Source: an uncultured Collinsella sp.
GTDB taxonomy: Bacteria; Actinomycetota; Coriobacteriia; Coriobacteriales; Coriobacteriaceae
Direction of reading: 5' to 3'
DNA: 53,697 nucleotides
NCBI GenBank assembly: GCA_902493145.1
Contig: CABUOA010000012.1
Span: 1-53,697 of the forward strand
Part shown: positions 1 through 7,768 of the stretch, in pieces
How positions within the stretch are numbered: the first letter of the stretch is position 1
Layout: every line of letters begins with the position of its first letter
The notes under the pieces: generated by a model
Database searches by the model: none
Told to the model about the DNA's origin: nothing
Seen by the model: the letters and a program-made list of their open reading frames with translations, nothing else
Made by a program: the position numbers and the translations under genes

Positions 1-1331
1 CCGAGCTGCCCGAGCTGGTCGAGAACCTGCGCTTTACGCCCGAGGACATCGACTATCTAGCTTCGCTCCAGGCTCCGGCCGGCGGCGCGATGTTTAAGCC
101 TGCATTCCTCGACTACCTGCGCAACTTCCGTGCGCACGTGAACATTGACGCCGTGCCCGAGGGCGAGCTCGTGTTTCCGCGCGAGCCCATGGTGCGCGTC
201 ACCGGCCCGTCGTTGGAGTGTCAGCTGCTCGAGACCGCGCTGCTCAACATCGTCGGCTTCCAGACGCTTGTTGCCACCAAGACGGCGCGCGTGGTACTGG
301 CCGCCGATGGTCGCCCCGTTGCCGAGTTCGGCTTGCGTCGCGCCCAGGGTCCCGATGGCGGTCTGGCCGTCGCCCGCGCAAGCTATGTGGCCGGCTGCTC
401 CTCTACGTCCAATGTGCTCGCCGGTCGCCGCTACGGTATTCCCGTCTTTGGCACGCATGCGCACAGCTGGGTCATGAGCTTCGATTCTGAGCTCGAGGCC
501 TTCCGTGCCTTTGCCAAGTCGAGCCCTAAGAACTGCACGCTGCTCATCGACACCTACGATGTGCGTGAGGGCTGCGAGCATGCCATTACGGTTGCCAAGG
601 AGATGGAGGCGGTGGGCGAGCGTCTGTCGGCTATTCGCATTGACTCGGGCGACCTCGCCAAGCTCTCCAAGTATGTTCGTGGCCGTTTTGATGCCGAGGG
701 CCTGCCCTATGTGGGAATCTCGGTCTCCAATGACTTGGACGAGTACACGATTCAGTCGCTGCTCGACCAGGGCGCACCTATCGATAGCTTTGGCGTGGGC
801 ACCAAGCTCGCGACCTGCTACGATCAGCCGGCGTTGGGCGGCGTGTACAAGCTTTCGGCCCGCCGCGCGAGCGACTCGGAGCCGTGGACGCCGGTGGTGA
901 AGCTTTCCGAGCAGCCCTACAAGCGTACGATTCCCGGCGTGCAGCGCGTGCGCCGTTATTACGATGGCTTTGGCGGTCCGGTCTGCGACATGATCTATGA
1001 CGAGGACCATCTGGCAGGGGAGGGCGCTGCGCGCGGCAATACCCTTGTGGCCGTGAACGATGCCGCCCTGGTGACCGATGTGTCCGAGCTCGAGTATCGT
1101 GAGCTGCTGGTGCCGATCGTGCGCGACGGCAGCGCGGTGGCTCCTCGCGAGAGCATCGAGGACGCGCGCGAGCGTTGTGCCTGGGCGCTCGATCATCTGG
1201 ACGCCGCTTACAAGCGCTTCCTGTATCCGCAGACCTACGTGGTGGGCATGGAGCAGGGCCTGGCTCAGGTGCGCGATGAGCTCGTGCGCAAGAACATGGC
1301 CGCGGCCTCGGCTTTCCCCTGGGCAAAATGA
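1..1331 (+). CDS. pncB: Nicotinate phosphoribosyltransferase, 5' end outside the window
   Basis: Converts nicotinate and PRPP, with ATP hydrolysis, to nicotinate mononucleotide, the first step of NAD salvage from niacin in the cytoplasm. The frame is open from the left edge (codons start at base 3), so the first Met at 90 is internal. The partial reading frame begins ELPELVENLRFTPEDIDYL, the N-terminal helical region expected in PncB, and continues with the phosphoribosyltransferase barrel: GFQTLVATKTARV, the GTHAHSWVMSF segment, RIDSGDLA and GVGTKLATC are family-like. About 440 residues are visible, so only a few tens are missing. The stop is TGA at 1329-1331 and a GGGAC-type hairpin follows within 8 bases. 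Identification is firm from these motifs. A biosynthetic link to the NadB-like gene at 19.6 kb is possible but not shown. Confidence 0.93.
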   Translation, partial: ELPELVENLRFTPEDIDYLASLQAPAGGAMFKPAFLDYLRNFRAHVNIDAVPEGELVFPREPMVRVTGPSLECQLLETALLNIVGFQTLVATKTARVVLAADGRPVAEFGLRRAQGPDGGLAVARASYVAGCSSTSNVLAGRRYGIPVFGTHAHSWVMSFDSELEAFRAFAKSSPKNCTLLIDTYDVREGCEHAITVAKEMEAVGERLSAIRIDSGDLAKLSKYVRGRFDAEGLPYVGISVSNDLDEYTIQSLLDQGAPIDSFGVGTKLATCYDQPALGGVYKLSARRASDSEPWTPVVKLSEQPYKRTIPGVQRVRRYYDGFGGPVCDMIYDEDHLAGEGAARGNTLVAVNDAALVTDVSELEYRELLVPIVRDGSAVAPRESIEDARERCAWALDHLDAAYKRFLYPQTYVVGMEQGLAQVRDELVRKNMAAASAFPWAK

Positions 1332-1338
1332 TCAGAAG

Positions 1339-1373
1339 GGGACGGAGGAAAACGGATCATTTTCGTCCGTCCC
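1339..1373. repeat. GGGAC-type hairpin at the pncB stop codon
   Basis: The outer arms GGGACGGA and TCCGTCCC (8 bp) are followed, after one G-G mismatch, by an inner stem GAAAA/TTTTC and the loop CGGATCA. It starts 7 bases after the pncB stop. There is no T-tract after the stem, so it is not a standard intrinsic terminator. It is grouped with the other GGGAC/GTCCC-bearing elements of this window on shared core and position. Confidence 0.6.
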
Positions 1374-1434
1374 GCACCAGGTGCCCCGGCCGCTCCAGCT
1401 CGCCCGCTCGCTCAGCATTCGATTGGTTTGACGT

Positions 1435-2562
1435 ATGACGATTTCTTATAAAACGATGGTGGTAAAGATCGGCTCGTCCACGGTGGTGGGCGCCGACGGC
1501 AAGGTCAACCGCGCGTTTATCGGTGGCCTGGCCGATCAGGCTGCGGCCCTGCGCAAGCTCGGCTGGCGCTTGGTCGTGGTGAGCTCGGGTGCCATCGCGT
1601 GCGGTTATCCCGTGCTGGGCTTCGACCGCAAGCCGGTCGGTGACCTGCCGAGCCTGCAGGCATGCGCTTCGGCCGGCCAGTGCATCATCTCGTCGGCCTA
1701 CGACGAGGAGTTCCATGCGCGTGACCTACTCACCTCGCTCGTGCTGCTCACGCGCCACGACACGGCGCGCCGTACGTCCTACCTGCACGCGCGCGACGCC
1801 CTGCTGCGCCTGGTGGAGCTGGGCGTGGTGCCGGTCGTCAACGAGAACGATACCGTTACCGTCGATGAGATCAAGTTTGGCGACAATGACACACTGGCGG
1901 CGCTCGTAAGCTGCCTGGTTTCCGCCGACCTGTGCGTGACGCTGTCCGACATCGATGGCCTCTACACCGCCAATCCACACGAGGACCCGACGGCCGAGTT
2001 TATCCCGGTCGTGCGCAAAATCGATGCCAAGATCATTGCCTCGGCGGGCGATTCTTCGACGTCGGTAGGCACCGGCGGCATGATCACCAAGATCCGCGCG
2101 AGCCGCATTTTGATGACGGCTGGCATTCAGAGCGTTATCTGCTCGGGCGAGGAGCCCGATGCGCTCGTGCGTCTGGCCCGTGGCGAGAGCGTGGGTACGC
2201 TGTTCGATCCGCCGGCGGAGCGCCTGGACATCGCGCCCCGCAAGCTGTGGATCGCGCTGGGTGACAAGGCGCACGGCTCGGTGACGGTTGATGACGGTGC
2301 CGCAAAGGCGTTGGTCAGCCGCGGCTCATCGCTGCTCGCGGTGGGTATTCGCCAGGTCGATGGAGATTTTGCCGAGGGCGATGTGCTCGACGTGTGCGAC
2401 CCGAGCGGCATGGTTGTCGCGCGCGGTATCGCCGAGGCCGATTCGGACGTGCTGGAACTTGCAGCCGGACGCCGTCAAGACCAGATTGCCAGCAACCGCC
2501 TGCTGGCAGACCTGGCCGAGAAGCCCGCGATCCACAGGGACAACTTGATTGTATTTGCTTAG
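1435..2562 (+). CDS. proB: Glutamate 5-kinase
   Basis: ATP-dependent phosphorylation of L-glutamate to glutamyl 5-phosphate, the first committed step of proline synthesis. At 375 residues it has the usual two-domain length. The amino acid kinase domain (about 1-260) shows VVKIGSSTV near the N-terminus, VVVSSGAIACG, VVPVVNENDTV, FGDNDTLAALVS and the SVGTGGMITKI loop. A C-terminal PUA domain (about 275-360) begins around KLWIALGDKAHGSVTVDDGA. The ATG at 1435 fits the family N-terminus although no strong ribosome binding site precedes it (GGTTTGACGT). The next enzyme, proA, lies 1.9 kb downstream on the same strand, separated by a divergent peptidase gene, so proB and proA are probably separate transcripts. 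Feedback inhibition by proline is known for the family but cannot be judged here. Confidence 0.96.
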   Translation: MTISYKTMVVKIGSSTVVGADGKVNRAFIGGLADQAAALRKLGWRLVVVSSGAIACGYPVLGFDRKPVGDLPSLQACASAGQCIISSAYDEEFHARDLLTSLVLLTRHDTARRTSYLHARDALLRLVELGVVPVVNENDTVTVDEIKFGDNDTLAALVSCLVSADLCVTLSDIDGLYTANPHEDPTAEFIPVVRKIDAKIIASAGDSSTSVGTGGMITKIRASRILMTAGIQSVICSGEEPDALVRLARGESVGTLFDPPAERLDIAPRKLWIALGDKAHGSVTVDDGAAKALVSRGSSLLAVGIRQVDGDFAEGDVLDVCDPSGMVVARGIAEADSDVLELAAGRRQDQIASNRLLADLAEKPAIHRDNLIVFA

Positions 2563-2652
2563 GCCTTGACGCCGGGCGCCTTCGATCTGCAATGCACGTG
2601 GGGCGAAATTACCAGGGTAACTTTGCCCCGCCGCGCTTATGTCCGAGCTGGT

Positions 2653-2814
2653 CGCCACGAAAACGGCCCATCTACTACTTTTAATAGGCTATCGGTGACC
2701 ATGCCAAGAATTGCAAAAAGAAAACCGCAGGTAGAATGCCTGCGGTTTTCTTTATTTATGGCATCTGGTTGGGCCATGCGGGTGAAACGTAGTAGATGGG
2801 CCGCTTTCGTGGCG
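2653..2814. repeat. 162-bp palindromic element with 26-bp arms
   Basis: The left arm 2653-2678 starts CGCCACGAAAACGGCCCATC and the right arm 2789-2814 is its reverse complement with a single mismatch. The interior contains an intrinsic terminator (2721-2755) and an ATGCCA/TGGCAT pair (2701-2706, 2759-2764), so the whole unit could fold into one long stem. It has no coding capacity. The architecture resembles a MITE or REPIN. A second unit of the same design but different arm sequence lies at 10573-10722. Confidence 0.7.
2721..2755 (+). terminator. Intrinsic terminator downstream of proB, inside the palindromic element
   Basis: Perfect 11-bp stem AAAACCGCAGG / CCTGCGGTTTT with the 7-nt loop TAGAATG, followed by CTTTATTTAT. 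It is the first terminator-like structure after proB and may also work in the other direction because the upstream side is A-rich. Confidence 0.65.
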
Positions 2815-2846
2815 AAGGGCGTCATCCGGCGCTCGGGAATTCGGCA

Positions 2847-2892
2847 CTTGGGGACGTTCCTGTTGTGCCGGTTGACGGGGACACTTCTTCAC
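2847..2892. repeat. GGGAC-type intergenic element at the peptidase stop codon
   Basis: Contains TTGGGGACGTTCC and, 20 bases on, GACGGGGACACTTCTTC, and ends on the minus-strand stop codon of the prolyl peptidase (CTA at 2892-2894). The reverse complement shares the AGTGTCCC and GAACGTCCCCAA blocks with the element at 10759-10798. On the minus strand the segment can also pair CGGCAC with GTGCCG. Confidence 0.5.
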
Positions 2893-4310
2893 TAGAAGAT
2901 TCGGCGCAGGTCTCCGCGGTTGAGGGCTTCGTCGAGGAGGTGCTTGAACACCACGCTGCCGTGCAGGCCGTCGTGCTCGAACTCGTTGGTCACCCAGGCG
3001 TGCGAGTTGTCCACGTGGCTGAGCGTGTCGAGCTGCATGCCCGAGTCCACGTACATGTCGTCGAAATACACGGCGGCCTGGAGTGGCACTTCGTTGCAGG
3101 CCAGGCGCTGCGGGTCGTAGATCTTGTCCCAGCTCGTGTCTTCCATCAGCAGGTCCATCGCCGGCTTGAAGGGCTTAAGTTCGGGCATCTGCTCAAACAT
3201 CCACGGGAACATGGCCTCGCCGGTAAACATGAGCGGGCGCGCGAGGGTGTCGAACTCGGCACGATGGGCTTTCTCTTCTGCCGCGGCCCAGTGAATGGGC
3301 ATGGTGTCGCCGTCGGCGTAAATGAACTCCTGAAGCGTCCAGTACAGCGGATTCGTGCGCGTGTTGGTGCGCTCGAAGGCGCGCATCAAAAAGCTATCGG
3401 ATACTGAGGCACCGCAGCTCAGCGTGCCGTCGCCGTCAACAAAAGCGTGATCAATAATCCAATGCATGCGCTCAAAGCTCGGCTTCATGCCAAAGTCGCT
3501 GCCCATAAGCTGCAGGCGCTCCACCGTCATCGGCGAGCCGTCGGGTAGCGCGGGCTTCTGCTCCTCAAGCGCATCGGCAAGAGTCGCCACGCGCTCGACG
3601 TCGGCGGGGTAGCGGTCGTAATACTGCTGCGTCTTGGCGGTCATGCGCGGGAAGTTGTGTGCGTAGACCTCGCTGGCGCTTGCCGGGACGTGGGGAATGC
3701 CACCGCAGGTAAAGCTCGCCGCCACGCCCTCGGGGAAGAGCGACAGGTAGCTCAGCGTCAAAAAGCCGCCGTAGCTTTGGCCGAGCGTGACCCACGGCTT
3801 GCCGCCAAAGCCCACCAGGCGCAGGTACTCAAAATCGCGCACGATGGAGCTGGCGAGGTGGCGCTTGAGGAAGTCCGCCTGTGAGTGGGCCGCATTGGCT
3901 CCTGCTGCCTCGGCGCGCTCGCCCAGGGCCGCGATCGTGCGTCCGTCAACACAGCTGCTGCGTCCGGTGCCACGCTGGTCAGGCAGCACGACGCGGAAAT
4001 GCTTGACGGCCTCCTCAATCCAGCCGTCGCTCGTGGGCGACAGCGGACGCGGGCTTTCGCCACCGGGGCCGCCCTGCAAAAACAGGAGCAGCGGCAGATC
4101 GTCGTTGATGCGGTCAGGTGCGCAGACCACGCGGTAGAAAAGCTTAATGCTCTCGGGCGCGGCGGCGATGGGCGCCGGCATGGCGCCGCGGCGCATGGTG
4201 CTGCCGACGGCCAACAGCATCGGCTCCAGGCCGCGCCAATCCAAGGGGATGTCGATGCTGTGGTCCTCGACATAGAGACCGGGGACGTGGTACGAAGTGA
4301 TGAGGGCCAT
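2892..4310 (-). CDS. Alpha/beta-hydrolase, prolyl aminopeptidase-like (S33)
   Basis: Predicted serine peptidase of the S33 proline iminopeptidase family, which releases N-terminal proline from peptides. Visible motifs in the 472-residue product are LQGGPGG (about 78-84, the family HGGPG oxyanion motif with Q for H), DQRGTGRS (about 111-118) and the nucleophile elbow GQSYGG (about 177-182, Ser179). A C-terminal FDDMYVDSG...NSHAW stretch can supply the Asp and His. The cap domain between about 230 and 390 is large. There is no signal peptide, so it is probably cytoplasmic. The start ATG has GGAAGT upstream. It lies between proB and proA on the opposite strand, which suggests a link to proline supply, but the substrate is not proven. 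Confidence 0.88.
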   Translation of the reverse strand: MALITSYHVPGLYVEDHSIDIPLDWRGLEPMLLAVGSTMRRGAMPAPIAAAPESIKLFYRVVCAPDRINDDLPLLLFLQGGPGGESPRPLSPTSDGWIEEAVKHFRVVLPDQRGTGRSSCVDGRTIAALGERAEAAGANAAHSQADFLKRHLASSIVRDFEYLRLVGFGGKPWVTLGQSYGGFLTLSYLSLFPEGVAASFTCGGIPHVPASASEVYAHNFPRMTAKTQQYYDRYPADVERVATLADALEEQKPALPDGSPMTVERLQLMGSDFGMKPSFERMHWIIDHAFVDGDGTLSCGASVSDSFLMRAFERTNTRTNPLYWTLQEFIYADGDTMPIHWAAAEEKAHRAEFDTLARPLMFTGEAMFPWMFEQMPELKPFKPAMDLLMEDTSWDKIYDPQRLACNEVPLQAAVYFDDMYVDSGMQLDTLSHVDNSHAWVTNEFEHDGLHGSVVFKHLLDEALNRGDLRRIF

Positions 4311-4423
4311 GCGTTACTTCCGTTCGTTGCGGTGTTTCGGGTTGACCAATTCTGCCTCCGTCGGCGAGGATGCGCGTAAATCGGCTACCATGGTGGGCAA
4401 ACATCTAAGAGAAAGGGCCGCCC

Positions 4424-5710
4424 ATGTCGGTCGATATAGCCACGTATGTCCACGATCTTGCTGTTGCCGCCAAGGCAGCGTCGGCCTCGCTTGCCACGGC
4501 GAGCGACGAGCAGCGCCAGGAGGCCGTGCGCGCCATGGCCGCGGCGCTGCGCGATGGCGCCGACTCCATCGTCGCCGCCAACGAGCTCGATATGTCCGCC
4601 GCGCGCGATGCGGGGACCTCGGCGGGGCTCCTCGATCGCCTGTTGCTGACGCCCGAGCGCGTTGAGGGCATGGCCGCCGGCCTGGAGAAGCTTGCCGAGC
4701 TGCCCGATCCCGTCGGCCACGTGCTCGACCATCGCGTGCTTGCAAGCGGCGTGGACCTCACCCGCGTGAGCGTGCCGCTGGGTCTGGTTGCCATGGTGTA
4801 CGAGGCGCGCCCCAACGTGACTGCCGATGCCGCGGGCATCTGCATCCGCACCGGCAACGCCTGCATCCTGCGCGGCGGTTCGCTGGCCTATCACTCGTGC
4901 GCCATGATTGCCGAGCTGCTGGCCGATGCGCTTGAGGCCCAGGGTTTCCCGCGCGAGGCCGTCTCGATGATCGAGTCTACCGACCGCGAGGCCACCGGCG
5001 AGCTCATGAAGCTCCGTGGTATTGTCGATGTGCTCATTCCGCGTGGCGGTGCGGGCCTGATCCAGCGCTGCATGCGCGAGTCGCTCGTGCCGGTGATCGA
5101 GACGGGCACGGGCAACTGCCACATCTATGTGCATGAATCCGCCGACTTCGATAAAGCGCTCAATATTATCGTCAACGCTAAGACGCAGCGCGTGGGCGTG
5201 TGCAATGCCGCCGAGTCGCTGCTGGTCGACCGTGCCGTGGCCGATGCGTTTTTGCCCGCGGTCGTTGCCGTGCTGCATGACCACGGCGTGCTCATGCACG
5301 GCGACGAGGCCACGTGCGCCGCGTGCGCCGACGCCGGCTTTGTGGAGGGCGATGACTACGCCGCCGCGACTGAGGAGGACTGGGGTCGCGAGTATCTGGC
5401 GCTCGAGATGAGCGTGAAGGTCGTGGCAAACGAGGACGAGGCCATCGCGCACATCAACCGCTACGGCACGATGCACTCCGAGGCCATCGTTGCCGAGGAC
5501 ACGGATGCTTGCGAGCGCTTCCTGGACGCGGTCGATGCCTCGGCCGTGTACGCCAACGCCAGCACGCGCTTTACCGACGGCGGCGAGTTTGGCCTGGGCG
5601 CCGAGATCGGCATCTCGACCCAAAAGCTCCACGCCCGTGGCCCCTTTGCCGCCGAGGCCCTCACCACCTACAAATACAAGCTCCGCGGCACCGGCCAGGT
5701 CCGTCCCTAA
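4424..5710 (+). CDS. proA: Glutamate-5-semialdehyde dehydrogenase (gamma-glutamyl phosphate reductase)
   Basis: NADPH-dependent reduction of glutamyl 5-phosphate to glutamate 5-semialdehyde, the second step of proline synthesis. At 428 residues it is the usual length with the aldehyde dehydrogenase fold. Visible motifs are YEARPNVTADAAG (about 126-138), CILRGGSLAYHS, ETGTGNCHIYV and the catalytic-cysteine segment RVGVCNAAESLLV with Cys260. The C-terminal half contains NRYGTMHSEAIV and STRFTDGGEFGLGAEIGIST, both family-typical. AAAGGG precedes the ATG. The stop codon is followed directly by a GGGAC-type repeat and then a strong terminator (5763-5789). Confidence 0.96.
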   Translation: MSVDIATYVHDLAVAAKAASASLATASDEQRQEAVRAMAAALRDGADSIVAANELDMSAARDAGTSAGLLDRLLLTPERVEGMAAGLEKLAELPDPVGHVLDHRVLASGVDLTRVSVPLGLVAMVYEARPNVTADAAGICIRTGNACILRGGSLAYHSCAMIAELLADALEAQGFPREAVSMIESTDREATGELMKLRGIVDVLIPRGGAGLIQRCMRESLVPVIETGTGNCHIYVHESADFDKALNIIVNAKTQRVGVCNAAESLLVDRAVADAFLPAVVAVLHDHGVLMHGDEATCAACADAGFVEGDDYAAATEEDWGREYLALEMSVKVVANEDEAIAHINRYGTMHSEAIVAEDTDACERFLDAVDASAVYANASTRFTDGGEFGLGAEIGISTQKLHARGPFAAEALTTYKYKLRGTGQVRP

Positions 5711-5753
5711 ACCTACCAAAAAGGGACAGGTTTATTTTGGCAGGTTTTATCTG
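5711..5753 (+). repeat. GGGAC/AACCTGCC repeat, copy 1 (after proA)
   Basis: Begins at the base after the proA stop. Arms ACCTACCAAAA and TTTTGGCAGGT enclose AGGGACAGGTTTA and are followed by TTTATCTG. It is the same as copies 2 (6481-6523) and 3 (7725-7768, inverted) except for one G-to-A change in the left arm, which weakens one base pair. Confidence 0.8.
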
Positions 5754-5762
5754 CGGTTTTGT

Positions 5763-5789
5763 CGGGCGACACGTTCGCCCGGCTTTTTT
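5763..5789 (+). terminator. Intrinsic terminator after proA
   Basis: Stem CGGGCGA / TCGCCCG with loop CACGT, then GC and a run of six T. It lies 50 bases past the proA stop, beyond repeat copy 1. Confidence 0.85.
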
Positions 5790-5881
5790 CTCCGCATGCC
5801 TTTTCTGCCTTTCGACTTGGCCCGCGGCGATATACGATAGTGACACCGTGTCCTAGCACCGACTCACCTGGAGGTACTGCC

Positions 5882-6481
5882 ATGTCCCAGACGCTTTCCG
5901 CCGGAATCACCCGCGACCGCGCGTTTGAACTGCTCAACGAGCACAACAAGGACCCGTTCCACATCACGCACGGCGAGACCGTCGAGGGCACCATGCGCTA
6001 CTTTGCGCGCGAGTTCGACCCCGAAAACGAAGAGTTTTGGGGCATTGTCGGTCTGCTGCATGACCTGGATTGGGAGGAGCATGAGGATGACCCCATGAAC
6101 CACACCATCTATGCTGCCGAGATTCTCGAGGGTGAGGGTGCGACTCCCGAGCTTATCCGCGCCATCCAAACGCACACGTCGGACTTCAACTCTTCGCTGC
6201 CCAAGCCCGAGCTGCAGATGGAAAAGATCCTGTTTGCCTGCGATGAGCTCACCGGCCTGATCGGCGCCGCCGTCATCATGCGCCCGAGCAAGAGCGTCAT
6301 GGACTTTACGACCAAGTCGCTCAAAAAGAAATTCAAGGACAAGCGCTTTGCCGCCGGCTGCTCGCGCGATGTAATTTCGCAGGGCGCCGAGATGCTGGGC
6401 TGGGAGCTTCCCGAGCTCTTTGACCGCACCATCGCGGCCATGCAGTCCTTCGCTCCCGATCGCGACACCTTTCAGGCCTAA
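5882..6481 (+). CDS. HD-domain metal-dependent phosphohydrolase, unknown substrate
   Basis: 199-residue HD superfamily protein. It shows FHITHGETVEGTMRYFARE with the first His, GIVGLLHDLDWEE with the HD metal pair (about residues 59-60) and downstream EILEGEGATPELIRAIQTHTSDF, which carries a further conserved His. Short single-domain HD hydrolases of this type (HDIG/YqeK-like) usually act on nucleotides or are uncharacterised, so the substrate is unknown. The frame is open further upstream, but the ATG at 5882 has GGAGG seven bases before it, and the upstream extension would run back into the proA terminator. The stop codon overlaps repeat copy 2. Confidence 0.8.
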   Translation: MSQTLSAGITRDRAFELLNEHNKDPFHITHGETVEGTMRYFAREFDPENEEFWGIVGLLHDLDWEEHEDDPMNHTIYAAEILEGEGATPELIRAIQTHTSDFNSSLPKPELQMEKILFACDELTGLIGAAVIMRPSKSVMDFTTKSLKKKFKDKRFAAGCSRDVISQGAEMLGWELPELFDRTIAAMQSFAPDRDTFQA

Positions 6482-6523
6482 CCTGCCAAAAAGGGACAGG
6501 TTTATTTTGGCAGGTTTTATCTG
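6481..6523 (+). repeat. GGGAC/AACCTGCC repeat, copy 2 (after the HD gene)
   Basis: Starts on the last base of the HD-gene stop codon. A 12-bp stem AACCTGCCAAAA / TTTTGGCAGGTT brackets AGGGACAGGTTTA, followed by TTATCTG. It is identical to copy 3 (7725-7768) in inverted orientation. The two copies flank the REP-type transposase gene. Confidence 0.85.
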
Positions 6524-6651
6524 GGAAAACACTTCCGTTGGACTTTATTCAGCGGAAGCGTTTTCTGTTTGACATGGTGACGCTGGCGAATGACGTCGCC
6601 TCACGGCAGGCAGCTGCGCTTCGCCGTATCCGTAACTCGGTAAACGCGACG

Positions 6652-7410
6652 CTAGGACGCGTTTTTGATAATCCATGTTCCCAGTCCTGTCAGCAGCTGA
6701 ACCTGCTTAACCGTTAGCCCCTGTTTTCGAAGCGCGAGAATCGCCTCATTGCGAAGTGGCTTGGAGACGGATTTGAGTTCCGTCGGAGTACATCCTGCGA
6801 CACTCTGCACGACTGCCGTGCCAAATTCGCATAGATCTTCCTCGCGAACCTTGGCTGTTGCGCTGGGGCGATAGGGAAGCGACGGCGTGCTTTCCATGAG
6901 TTGAAGATATGAGCGAGGTGTTGGGAATAAAACACCGACAACGTTGCCGGTGACATGTGGCCGTGACCTGGCACTCATCAGATACTCGCGATGGCTACTC
7001 CAGGGGTATTCGTCGTATGCCGCCAGTCCTGCTTTTTGTGGATTTAGATGAATGTATCGAATTGCCTCGAGTAAATATACTTCCGACTTAATGGGCGAAT
7101 CCCAAAACCGCTCCTGAAACACGTGGCCGATATGCCCCGTCCGCGCATTGTACCTGCCCGCATACGATACGGCTACCGCGTGCATCGCGTCGCTCTTGCG
7201 GTCGTCCGGATCGTCGATGAGCAGATGAATGTGGTTTCCCATAAGGCACCAAGCTATAAGCTCGATATTGTGTTTGGGGAGGATCGCATCGAGGATCTGA
7301 AGCATGGCGATTCGGTCCTCGGCATCGTCAAACAGCAATTGCCCTCCGTTTCCACGCAACGTGACGTGGAAATACCCAGTTGGCGACTTTGAACGAGGTT
7401 TTCTCGGCAT
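6652..7410 (-). CDS. REP-associated tyrosine transposase (Y1/HUH, RAYT-like)
   Basis: Single-stranded DNA transposase of the IS200/IS605 Y1 superfamily. In the 252-residue product the metal-binding HUH pair is in CLMGNHIHLLI (His60, His62). The catalytic tyrosine is probably Tyr83 or Tyr87 in YAGRYNARTGHIGHVFQERF. LEAIRYIHLNPQKAGL and YPWSSHREYL are typical of the RAYT branch. The C-terminal 40 residues form a helix-turn-helix-like tail (RNEAILALRKQGLTVKQVQL). Start chosen at 7410 because AAAGGAGGGGCC precedes this ATG; an in-frame ATG 39 bases upstream has no such site. It stands alone with no IS ends. Inverted copies of the GGGAC repeat lie 130 and 315 bases away on either side, consistent with a domesticated transposase that mobilises such repeats. 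Confidence 0.88.
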   Translation of the reverse strand: MPRKPRSKSPTGYFHVTLRGNGGQLLFDDAEDRIAMLQILDAILPKHNIELIAWCLMGNHIHLLIDDPDDRKSDAMHAVAVSYAGRYNARTGHIGHVFQERFWDSPIKSEVYLLEAIRYIHLNPQKAGLAAYDEYPWSSHREYLMSARSRPHVTGNVVGVLFPTPRSYLQLMESTPSLPYRPSATAKVREEDLCEFGTAVVQSVAGCTPTELKSVSKPLRNEAILALRKQGLTVKQVQLLTGLGTWIIKNAS

Positions 7411-7658
7411 GGCCCCTCCTTTAGCTTGGATGGGCTGAAGATACCTCATTCGCAGGCTTCGATTGCCGAGATTCAGTTCACCGACTATAGCTGCTACCTG
7501 CCGAAATGTTATTGCGTTTTCAATTTGATGCTATTTAATGGTAATTGAGCAAGGCGAGCGTGTCCGCCATGGATGTGGGTGTTAGTTGTGCTGCGCTGGA
7601 TGGTCCTCGCGTGAAGACGTCACAAATTGGCATCAAGCTTTTCTGTGGCGATAGAAAA

Positions 7659-7698
7659 ATGGCTGGGCGCCTAAAAGCAAAACGGTGCACCCAGCCAT
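7659..7698 (-). terminator. Minus-strand terminator downstream of carD
   Basis: Perfect 9-bp arms ATGGCTGGG and CCCAGCCAT, with the minus strand continuing into TTTTTCT. It is the first terminator-like structure after carD on the minus strand. The flank reads TAGTAGATGGC, resembling the arm core of the 2653-2814 element (GTAGTAGATGGGCC). Confidence 0.6.
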
Positions 7699-7724
7699 CT
7701 ACTAATTGTTCATTGACGTTTGGC

Positions 7725-7768
7725 CAGATAAAACCTGCCAAAATAAACCTGTCCCTTTTTGGCAGGTT
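7725..7768 (-). repeat. GGGAC/AACCTGCC repeat, copy 3 (after carD)
   Basis: On the minus strand it starts within the carD stop codon (TTA at 7767-7769) and is identical to copy 2 through TTTTATCTG. It is the third gene in a row whose 3' end is joined to this sequence. Confidence 0.85.

Noticed and set aside
5711..5753. GGGAC repeats as ordinary intrinsic terminators
   Set aside because: The stem is not followed by a real T-tract, and proA has a separate strong terminator just downstream.
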